Shown here: positions 1 to 4,517 of the stretch, one piece after another
Layout of the letters: the number at the start of each line of letters is the position of its first letter
How positions within the stretch are numbered: the stretch's first letter is position 1
NCBI GenBank assembly: GCA_009704425.1
Contig: WLEG01000163.1
Span: 1 to 5,006, forward strand
Origin: Actinomycetota bacterium
GTDB taxonomy: Bacteria > Actinomycetota > Acidimicrobiia > Acidimicrobiales > Ilumatobacteraceae
Direction: 5' to 3'
DNA: 5,006 nucleotides
Notes under the pieces: model-generated
Told to the model about the DNA's origin: nothing
Databases searched by the model: none
Seen by the model: only the letters and a program-made list of their open reading frames with translations
Program-made: the position numbers and the translations under genes

Positions 1-118
1 CCGGATCGACGGCGGCCACCAACTCGAGGTCGGCGTCGGCCGTCACCGCGTCGCACACCGAGGCGCCCATGCGACCTCCGGCTCCGAACACTCCGACGCG
101 GATTCGTGAATCAGTCAT
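1..118 (-). CDS. dapB: 4-hydroxy-tetrahydrodipicolinate reductase, N-terminal fragment
   Basis: Only the first 39 codons are in the window; the gene continues past the left edge. The translation begins MTDSRIRVGVFGAGGRMG and continues to ...LELVAAVDP. The stretch VGVFGAGGRMG (residues 8-18) is the glycine-rich NAD(P)H-binding loop of the DapB Rossmann fold, and the acidic D38 ending the second beta strand (LVAAVD) fits the cofactor ribose-binding position. DapB is a cytoplasmic enzyme that reduces the dihydrodipicolinate intermediate to tetrahydrodipicolinate in lysine and diaminopimelate synthesis. No good Shine-Dalgarno precedes the ATG; instead TAGGCT sits six bases upstream, suggesting a leaderless transcript. 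It lies 106 bp downstream of pnp on the same strand, with a strong hairpin between. In many actinobacteria an M16-family peptidase follows pnp; it is absent from this gap. Identity rests on the short N-terminus only, so other Rossmann reductases are not fully excluded. Confidence 0.85.
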   Translation of the reverse strand, partial: MTDSRIRVGVFGAGGRMGASVCDAVTADADLELVAAVDP

Positions 119-124
119 GCACCG

Positions 125-130
125 AGCCTA
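125..130 (-). promoter_or_regulatory. candidate -10 element of dapB (leaderless start)
   Basis: On the minus strand the hexamer TAGGCT matches the actinobacterial TANNNT -10 pattern. Exactly six bases (119-124) separate it from the A of the dapB ATG, so transcription would begin at or next to the start codon. No convincing -35 hexamer lies 16-18 bases upstream, and the only SD-like AGG is inside the hexamer itself. Leaderless mRNAs with this spacing are common in actinobacteria; assignment here is inference. Confidence 0.4.
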
Positions 131-148
131 AATGAACCGGTACATGCT

Positions 149-193
149 TCTGGGCGGGTTTCGCGACGCGTTAGCGCGCGAAACCCGCCCAGA
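149..193 (-). terminator. strong hairpin after pnp, probable intrinsic terminator without U-tract
   Basis: Arms 149-165 and 177-193 are a perfect 17-bp inverted repeat, seen directly. Bulging out A166 lets the stem extend by three pairs (167-169 with 174-176), closing on a four-base loop at 170-173. The hairpin is 31 bases past the pnp stop codon and upstream of the candidate dapB promoter. No run of U follows on either strand. This resembles the U-less terminators proposed for high-GC actinobacteria, but it could also be a 3' stabilising stem for the pnp mRNA. Confidence 0.65.
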
Positions 194-222
194 ATGCGGA
201 ACGTGTCCGAATGCGGAACGTG
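192..222. repeat. 14-bp tandem direct repeat just after the pnp stop
   Basis: GAATGCGGAACGTG occurs at 192-205 and again at 209-222, perfectly, separated by TCC (period 17). The first copy overlaps the last two bases of the hairpin's right arm; the second ends two bases before the pnp stop codon (225-227). No third copy is visible. It may be a slippage duplication or a pair of binding sites; no function can be assigned. Confidence 0.85.
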
Positions 223-224
223 AA

Positions 225-2648
225 TCAGCGATGACGACGGGGGCCGCGATCGCGACCTCCGCGACGGTCACCACCGCGACCACCACGGTCGTCGCGGTCG
301 CCGCCTTCACCACCGGCGCTGCCGCCGGGGCCGAGGTCACCGAGTTCGCCGGCGATCTCGCTGTCGAAGGCATCGTCGAAGCTGACGGTCACGGGACCGT
401 CGCCGTTCGAGCGGCCCGACGACTCGCGCGACTCGCGCGGTGCCGATCCACCGGCCGGCGGCTCGGGGCCGTCGCCCACGGGCGACAGGCTGACCTTGCC
501 CTTGTCGTCGATGTCGTCGACGCGCACCTCGATCTCCTGACCCAGCGTCAACACGTCCTCGACGTTGTTGATGCGCTTGCCGCGACCGAGCTTGGAGATG
601 TGCACCAGTCCGTCACGTCCGGGAAGGATGTTCACGAACGCACCGAACTTGGTGATGCTCACGACGCGACCGTTGTACACGGCGCCGAGTTCGGCCTTGG
701 GCGGATCGACGATGGCCAGAATGCGCGCCTTCGCGTCCTCCATACGCCAGCCCTCGACGGCACCGATGGTGACGATGCCCACCACGCCGTCGTCGTCGAC
801 GCTGATGTCGGCGCCGGTCTCCTGCTGGATGGTGTTGATGACCTTGCCCTTGGGTCCGATGACCTCGCCCACCTTGTCGAGCGGGATGGTGATGCTCGTG
901 ATCTTCGGCGCGGACTCGGCCACTTCGGAACGCGGGGTTCCGATGGCGGCGTTCATCACGTCGAGGATCTTGAGACGGGCTTCCTTGGCCTGATCCAGAG
1001 CGGCGGCCAGAACGTCGGCGGGGATGCCGTCGATCTTGGTGTCCAGCTGCAGAGCGGTCACGGCGTCGGCGGTGCCGGCCACCTTGAAGTCCATGTCACC
1101 GAAGGCGTCCTCGGCTCCGAGGATGTCGGTGAGGCTGGTGTACTTGCCCTCGGCGTAGACGAGGCCCATGGCGATACCGGCCACGGGTGCCTTGATCGGC
1201 ACACCGGCGTCCATCAACGACAGCGACGACGAGCACACCGATGCCATCGAGGTGGAACCGTTCGACGACATCACCTCGGACACCAGACGCAACGCGTACG
1301 CGAACTCTTCCTGGCTGGGGACCACCGGCAGCAACGCGCGCTCGGCGAGCGCACCGTGGCCGATCTCACGACGCTTGGGCGAACCCACGCGACCGGTCTC
1401 ACCGTTGGCCCACGGCGCCATGTTGTAATGGTGCATGTAGCGCTTCTCGGTGGTGGGCGTGAGGGTGTCGAGCATCTGGTTCATGCGGGGCATGGCCAAG
1501 GTGGTGACGTTCATGACCTGGGTCTCACCACGCTGGAAGAGTCCCGAGCCGTGAGCCGACGGCAGCACGCGCACTTCGGCCGACACGGGGCGCAGATCGC
1601 GCGGTCCGCGACCGTCGATGCGGATGCCCTCGTCGACGATGCGCTTGCGCACCAACTTCTTGGTGAGGGAGCGCACGGCTTCCTTCACTTCCTTCTCGCG
1701 ACCGGCGAACGCCGAGCCCTCGCCACACAACTGCTTCACCGCGGCATCGCCGGCGGCGTCGGTGGCGGCGTTGCGATCGGCCTTGCGGGCGATCTTGATG
1801 GCGTCGGCCAACAGCGGTCCGGCGATGCCCTCGACGGCGGCGAACACCTCGTCGGAGTAATCGAGAACCGGGGTGTAGGCCAGCGGGGTGATGGCGCCCT
1901 TAGTGGCGATCACCGAGGCCAACAGCTGCCGCTGCAGCGCGATGGACTCCTTGATGTAACGCTTCGAGGCCTCGAGGCCACCGGCGAGCACGGTCTCGTC
2001 CACCTTGGGTGCGCCGTTGGCGTAGTACTCGAACGACTTCTCGGTGCCACCGGCTTCCACCATCATGATGGCGACGTCGCCGTTGTCCAGTTCGCGACCG
2101 GCCACGACCAGTTCGAACGTGCCCTCTTCACCCTCGGTGTAGGTGGGGTGGGGAATCCACGAGCCGTCCTGAGCGAACGCGATGCGCACGGCTCCGATGG
2201 GGCCCTCGAACGGGATACCCGAGATCATCAAGGCGGCCGAAGCGGCGTTGATGCTGAGCACGTCGTGCGGGTTCACCTGATCGGCACCCAACACGGTGAG
2301 CACGATCTGCACTTCGTTGCGGAAGCCGTCGGGGAACGCCGGACGCAGCGGGCGGTCGGTCAGACGGCAGGTGAGGATGGCGCCTTCGCTGGGGCGACCT
2401 TCACGACGGAAGAACGCACCGGGGATCTTGCCGGCCGCGTAGGCCCGCTCTTCCACGTCGACGGTGAGGGGGAAGAAGTCCACACCGGGGCGGACATCTT
2501 TGGCTGCGTTCGCGGTGGCGAGAACGATGCTGCCGCCAATGCTGGCGACCACCGCTCCCTGGCTTTGGAAAGCCAGTTTGCCGGTCTCGAACGACAGGGT
2601 CTTGTCGGTGCCCCCAACGGGACCCGACACTCGGATGGCATCGGCCAT
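225..2648 (-). CDS. pnp: polyribonucleotide nucleotidyltransferase (PNPase)
   Basis: An 807-residue PNPase, a cytoplasmic phosphorolytic 3'-5' exoribonuclease that releases nucleoside diphosphates and can also add tails. The first RNase PH-like core lies at about 10-145 with the family stretch AAGKIPGAFFRREGRPSE (71-88), followed by the helical linker at about 240-340. The second core (about 345-560) carries FQRGETQ (371-377), YMHHYN (404-409), RREIGHGALAERAL (426-439), the phosphate-loop NGSTSMAS (463-470) and GDMDFKVAGT. D514, D520 and K522 align with the catalytic D486, D492 and K494 of E. coli. A KH domain (about 583-645) has the GPKG loop at 598-601, and an S1 domain spans about 654-722. 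An 85-residue tail, acidic then Arg/Gly-rich, ends the protein, making it longer than the roughly 710-residue E. coli enzyme. The start is fixed by AAAGGAG six bases upstream. It follows rpsO by 161 bp on the same strand. All key residues seem intact. Confidence 0.98.
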   Translation of the reverse strand: MADAIRVSGPVGGTDKTLSFETGKLAFQSQGAVVASIGGSIVLATANAAKDVRPGVDFFPLTVDVEERAYAAGKIPGAFFRREGRPSEGAILTCRLTDRPLRPAFPDGFRNEVQIVLTVLGADQVNPHDVLSINAASAALMISGIPFEGPIGAVRIAFAQDGSWIPHPTYTEGEEGTFELVVAGRELDNGDVAIMMVEAGGTEKSFEYYANGAPKVDETVLAGGLEASKRYIKESIALQRQLLASVIATKGAITPLAYTPVLDYSDEVFAAVEGIAGPLLADAIKIARKADRNAATDAAGDAAVKQLCGEGSAFAGREKEVKEAVRSLTKKLVRKRIVDEGIRIDGRGPRDLRPVSAEVRVLPSAHGSGLFQRGETQVMNVTTLAMPRMNQMLDTLTPTTEKRYMHHYNMAPWANGETGRVGSPKRREIGHGALAERALLPVVPSQEEFAYALRLVSEVMSSNGSTSMASVCSSSLSLMDAGVPIKAPVAGIAMGLVYAEGKYTSLTDILGAEDAFGDMDFKVAGTADAVTALQLDTKIDGIPADVLAAALDQAKEARLKILDVMNAAIGTPRSEVAESAPKITSITIPLDKVGEVIGPKGKVINTIQQETGADISVDDDGVVGIVTIGAVEGWRMEDAKARILAIVDPPKAELGAVYNGRVVSITKFGAFVNILPGRDGLVHISKLGRGKRINNVEDVLTLGQEIEVRVDDIDDKGKVSLSPVGDGPEPPAGGSAPRESRESSGRSNGDGPVTVSFDDAFDSEIAGELGDLGPGGSAGGEGGDRDDRGGRGGDRRGGRDRGPRRHR

Positions 2649-2654
2649 GACGAG

Positions 2655-2661
2655 CTCCTTT
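2655..2661 (-). promoter_or_regulatory. Shine-Dalgarno of pnp
   Basis: The minus strand reads AAAGGAG six bases before the pnp ATG, a near-optimal ribosome binding site that fixes the start codon. It is only three bases downstream of a perfect hairpin (2665-2689) whose loop carries a similar AAGGA, so access to this site may depend on that structure. Confidence 0.85.
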
Positions 2662-2664
2662 CGC

Positions 2665-2689
2665 GCGATGCGGATCCTTTCCGCATCGC
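2665..2689 (-). promoter_or_regulatory. pnp leader hairpin with Shine-Dalgarno-like loop
   Basis: GCGATGCGGA and its exact reverse complement form a 10-bp perfect stem (2665-2674 with 2680-2689) around a five-base loop that reads AAGGA in the pnp mRNA. The structure ends three bases before the true Shine-Dalgarno. The 7-mer GAAAGGA occurs both across the loop and at the true site. In E. coli the pnp leader contains a stem-loop cut by RNase III and used in PNPase autoregulation, so a similar role is plausible here. The hairpin is seen directly; the role is inference. Confidence 0.6.
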
Positions 2690-2712
2690 CTATGGAGCAG
2701 CAGGTCGGTTCC

Positions 2713-2788
2713 CAGTGGGCGGGGTCGGCACCTCGATGCCGGCCGGGGCCACTGACAACCGAACCCTTGTCTGCTCGGTTTTGGTTGT
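2713..2788 (-). promoter_or_regulatory. inverted repeats in the rpsO-pnp intergenic region
   Basis: The 161-bp gap between rpsO and pnp holds two further inverted repeats. The first pairs 2713-2718 with 2749-2754 (6 bp, CAGTGG/CCACTG) and inside it 2726-2730 with 2737-2741 (5 bp). The second pairs 2757-2762 with 2775-2780 (AACCGA/TCGGTT), with an alternative partner choice of 2755-2760 with 2783-2788. There is also a 10-bp palindrome, GGCGCGCGCC, at 2800-2809, directly after the rpsO stop. No U-tract follows any stem and I find no convincing promoter, so attenuation, processing or plain read-through are all possible. Confidence 0.35.
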
Positions 2789-2809
2789 ATTGCTAAACGG
2801 GCGCGCGCC

Positions 2810-3073
2810 TCAGCGACGCAGGCCCAACTTGGCAACGATCTCGCGGTAACGCTCGACGTTGCGACCCTTGACGTAGTCGAGAAGACGACGACGACGGCCG
2901 ACCATCATGAGCAGCCCACGACGGCTGTGGTGATCGTGGGGGTGAGCCTTCAGGTGATCGGTGAGATGGTTGATGCGCTCGCTGAGAAGAGCGATCTGCA
3001 CCTCGGGCGAACCGGTGTCGGTCGCGTGCGCGCGGTGCTGTGAGATTGTTTCAGCCTTGGGGGTGCCAGCCAT
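2810..3073 (-). CDS. rpsO: 30S ribosomal protein S15
   Basis: An 87-residue S15, close to the usual 89. S15 is a primary 16S rRNA-binding protein that sits at the central three-way junction of the 30S platform and also contacts 23S rRNA in an intersubunit bridge. The family core is unmistakable: DTGSPEVQIALLSERI (residues 19-34), then HDHHSRRGLLMMVGRRRRLL (46-65), and the closing ERYREIVAKLGLRR. The reading frame stays open upstream to 3199, but the ATG at 3073 matches the family N-terminus (MAGTPKAETISQH) and has AGGGA four bases upstream plus GGAAGG further back. It is followed by pnp, the most common neighbour of rpsO in bacteria. A structured leader upstream suggests the S15 autoregulation known in several phyla. 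Confidence 0.98.
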   Translation of the reverse strand: MAGTPKAETISQHRAHATDTGSPEVQIALLSERINHLTDHLKAHPHDHHSRRGLLMMVGRRRRLLDYVKGRNVERYREIVAKLGLRR

Positions 3074-3116
3074 GGCGGTCCCTGCCTTCCGTGTATGTAG
3101 GTGTCGGAGGTCGCTC

Positions 3117-3168
3117 GGGCCGGTTGGCCCCAGCATCACGTCGGAGTCGGAACCCCAACGGACGCTGG
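3117..3168 (-). promoter_or_regulatory. structured rpsO leader RNA, possible S15 autoregulatory site
   Basis: In minus-strand RNA, CCAGC (3168-3164) pairs with GCUGG (3134-3130). GUC (3163-3161) pairs with GAC (3142-3140) next to a five-base bulge. GUUGG (3159-3155) pairs with CCGAC (3150-3146) around a GGUU loop. That innermost stem contains a U.G pair (3157/3148) next to a G-C pair (3156/3149), an arrangement like the G-U/G-C motif S15 recognises in 16S rRNA. A second hairpin, 3117-3121 with 3126-3130, follows directly and shares base 3130. The wobble forms only in the rpsO sense strand. Folding by eye; function is inference. Confidence 0.4.
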
Positions 3169-3170
3169 CA

Positions 3171-3199
3171 AGCCTACGGGGGCAGAACGGGTGTTCCAC
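3171..3199 (-). promoter_or_regulatory. weak candidate promoter of rpsO
   Basis: On the minus strand, TAGGCT at 3171-3176 fits the TANNNT -10 pattern and is the same hexamer as the candidate dapB -10 box. Seventeen bases upstream, GTGGAA (3194-3199) matches only three of six consensus -35 positions. Transcription would start near 3164-3166, leaving a leader of about 90 bases and slightly trimming the outer stem of the proposed leader structure. The match is weak, and rpsO could also be read from further upstream. Confidence 0.25.
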
Positions 3200-3208
3200 C
3201 GGGGGTGG
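3196..3208 (-). terminator. short hairpin after the collagen-like gene
   Basis: CCACC (3196-3200) and GGTGG (3204-3208) form a 5-bp GC-rich stem with a three-base loop, starting three bases beyond the stop codon of the collagen-like gene (3212-3214). Flanking bases add two pairs beyond one mismatch. No U-tract follows. It could be a weak terminator separating the surface-protein gene from rpsO, but the stem is short and overlaps the candidate rpsO -35 box. Confidence 0.3.
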
Positions 3209-3211
3209 GAC

Positions 3212-4264
3212 TCACCCGATCCAGGATTCGGCCCCACAGCCGTTCGATTGCACCGTGACGTACAGCGTGACACGGGTGGTCTCTTGCGTGGTGACGTTCG
3301 TGATGATGAAGGTCCACATGGCGTCTCCCTGCACGTCGGGACCCAATGGTTGCGCCTGAGGGAAGAAACCTCCCTCGACAACATCGACCTGGGCGCCTCC
3401 CGACTCCGATATCACCGAGGCCCAGACCGAATACGGATACGTGGTCTCCACATCGATGCCGTGTTTCGGAGTGGTGCCCCCGTCGTTCCAGCAAGCAACA
3501 CCGATGTCGCCCGATGCCCAGCCGTAGACGTAGAGGTTGGCGCCCGACCGGGACCAGGGCAACGTGCCCCCCATGGATGAGCCACCTACCGAGGTGACTC
3601 CGGCGCCGGATGGACCCTGAACACCTTGAGGCCCTTGCGCACCCGGCGCCCCTTGCGCACCCGGCGCCCCTGCCGGTCCCTGAATTCCTTGAAGTCCCTG
3701 AACACCTTGTGGTCCCGCGGGACCGGTCAGACCCTGCGCGCCGCCGCCACCGGTTTGAAAGTACCCGACGACATCCACCAGTACGTCGGCGATCCCGTAC
3801 ACGTAAATGCAGACCGCCCCCGCCGAGGAAAGCGCGGAGGTCACGGCGTTGGGGACCGTTTGGCCCGTCACGAAGTTGAGGTTCGACGCGTCCGGCAGAG
3901 CCCCACAGGGATAGACCGTGACGTACCCACCCGACGATGACGCCCGCGTCGTGGTGACCGTCACGTTGAGCGAGACTCCCGTCGCCCCCGTGGGCACCAC
4001 CTGCATGTTGCCCTCCAGGGTGGGAATCGTTCCCGTGACCTGCAGCGTGCGCGCCGCGGCAGTTCCGTCGAGCGCCCCCAATCGAGCGTTCGACCGTGTG
4101 TCGAGAATTCGAACGGGTGACACCGGCACGAAGACCGATCCCGACGACGAGGTGGCTTGAACCACCGCGAGAGAACCACCTCCCAGCGCCACGGCCACCG
4201 CGGCCCCGATCGCAGCCCAACGCGCTCGAACCATTCGCGACGACCCCGCCTCAACCTTGGACAT
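3212..4264 (-). CDS. secreted protein: LDTR-type extracellular domain, collagen-like repeat, unknown C-terminal domain
   Basis: A 350-residue exported protein of unknown function. Residues 1-37 look like a signal peptide: arginines at 10, 13 and 15, a hydrophobic stretch 16-35, and a possible cut after VQA (37). Residues 44-169 form a domain starting FVPVSPVRILDTR (45-57), with NVTVT, GYVTVYPCG, ASNLNF and VLVDVVGYF (161-169); this pattern recurs in extracellular actinobacterial proteins. C120 and C152 could be disulfide-bonded. Residues 175-222 are sixteen uninterrupted Gly-X-Y triplets, rich in Gln and Ala, expected to form a collagen-like triple helix. The last 128 residues are beta-prone with two cysteines (258, 343) and match nothing I know. 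No sortase motif or C-terminal membrane segment is visible, so it is probably released or loosely wall-bound. The start is set by GAAAGG six bases before the ATG. A surface, adhesion or spore-type role is only a guess. Confidence 0.85.
   Translation of the reverse strand: MSKVEAGSSRMVRARWAAIGAAVAVALGGGSLAVVQATSSSGSVFVPVSPVRILDTRSNARLGALDGTAAARTLQVTGTIPTLEGNMQVVPTGATGVSLNVTVTTTRASSSGGYVTVYPCGALPDASNLNFVTGQTVPNAVTSALSSAGAVCIYVYGIADVLVDVVGYFQTGGGGAQGLTGPAGPQGVQGLQGIQGPAGAPGAQGAPGAQGPQGVQGPSGAGVTSVGGSSMGGTLPWSRSGANLYVYGWASGDIGVACWNDGGTTPKHGIDVETTYPYSVWASVISESGGAQVDVVEGGFFPQAQPLGPDVQGDAMWTFIITNVTTQETTRVTLYVTVQSNGCGAESWIG
3632..3671. repeat. 18-bp tandem repeat within the collagen-like segment
   Basis: An 18-base unit occupies 3632-3649 and is repeated perfectly at 3650-3667, with four more matching bases to 3671. 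It encodes the GAPGAQ hexapeptide twice, at about residues 199-210. A second near-repeat, CCCTGAACACCTTG, occurs at 3614-3627 and 3697-3710 and encodes two QGVQG-type segments. Period 18 keeps the reading frame, so copy number could change by slippage without breaking the protein. Confidence 0.85.
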
Positions 4265-4270
4265 TTCACA

Positions 4271-4276
4271 CCTTTC
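4271..4276 (-). promoter_or_regulatory. Shine-Dalgarno of the collagen-like gene
   Basis: The minus strand reads GAAAGG six bases before the ATG at 4264. This favours that start over the in-frame GTG at 4291, which would put the motif inside the coding region and add nine charged residues before the signal peptide. Confidence 0.7.
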
Positions 4277-4306
4277 GGACCGCTCCCTCACCGCGGAGTA
4301 TCACAA

Positions 4307-4312
4307 ATTCTA
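4307..4312 (-). promoter_or_regulatory. candidate -10 element of the collagen-like gene
   Basis: TAGAAT on the minus strand is close to the consensus TATAAT, in a locally AT-rich patch of an otherwise GC-rich region. It would give a 5' leader of about 36 bases including the Shine-Dalgarno. No clear -35 hexamer is found at 16-18 bases upstream. Confidence 0.4.
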
Positions 4313-4371
4313 CTCCCGTGGCGTCGAAGGTGCCAGAGTGAGTGACTGTTCCGTCGGCCGATGGTTGGTGA

Positions 4372-4414
4372 GACCCGTCTCGTCGAGAAGGGTCGAACGT
4401 TCGGAAACGTCCGA
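4372..4414. repeat. cluster of inverted repeats in the divergent intergenic region
   Basis: Three small dyads lie side by side. First, 4372-4376 (GACCC) pairs with 4390-4394 (GGGTC), and inside it 4378-4381 (TCTC) pairs with 4385-4388 (GAGA) around GTC, with a single mismatch between the stems. Second, GAACGTTC at 4395-4402 is a perfect 8-bp palindrome. Third, 4401-4405 (TCGGA) pairs with 4410-4414 (TCCGA). They fall between the divergent start codons, so operators, RNA leaders and chance are all possible. The remainder of 4265-4517 shows nothing else clear, and no convincing promoter for the plus-strand gene. Confidence 0.4.
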
Positions 4415-4503
4415 TTCGCCCCTTGTGTCAGGATTCGTGGGTGGAGCCCAACACGACGTCGGTCGAAGGCAACCCGACATCTCCTGGATCGGGCACTCCA
4501 CGA

Positions 4504-4510
4504 GGAAAGG
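4504..4510 (+). promoter_or_regulatory. Shine-Dalgarno of the right-edge gene
   Basis: GGAAAGG (within GAGGAAAGG at 4502-4510) lies seven bases before the ATG at 4518, a strong ribosome binding site that marks this as the start of a real gene despite the missing 3' end. Confidence 0.8.
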
Positions 4511-4517
4511 AATCCCC

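Noticed and set aside
132..2849. A 905-codon open frame on the plus strand, antisense to all of pnp
   Set aside because: It is in exact codon register with pnp, so stops would need TTA, CTA or TCA codons in pnp, which GC-rich genes avoid. Its His/Gly/Val/Asp-rich product has no domain, while pnp has full conservation.
2810..3199. Longer 129-residue version of rpsO
   Set aside because: The extra 42 residues do not resemble S15 and run through the leader structure; the ATG at 3073 has a ribosome binding site and matches the family N-terminus.
3624..3720. The repeated units in the collagen region as a CRISPR-like array
   Set aside because: The repeats are in-frame coding units for Gly-X-Y triplets with no unique spacers of constant length.
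3174..4220. A 348-codon minus-strand frame overlapping the collagen-like gene
   Set aside because: Out of frame with the gene that has the signal peptide, Gly-X-Y repeat and ribosome binding site; its Arg/Gly/His-rich product is a typical shadow.
4265..4291. GTG start at 4291 for the collagen-like gene
   Set aside because: It would place the GAAAGG ribosome binding site inside the coding region and add a charged extension before the signal peptide; no ribosome binding site is evident before 4291.
4394..4403. CGAACGTTCG as a LexA (SOS) box
   Set aside because: The actinobacterial LexA box has GAAC and GTTC separated by four bases; here they are directly adjacent, so the spacing does not fit.
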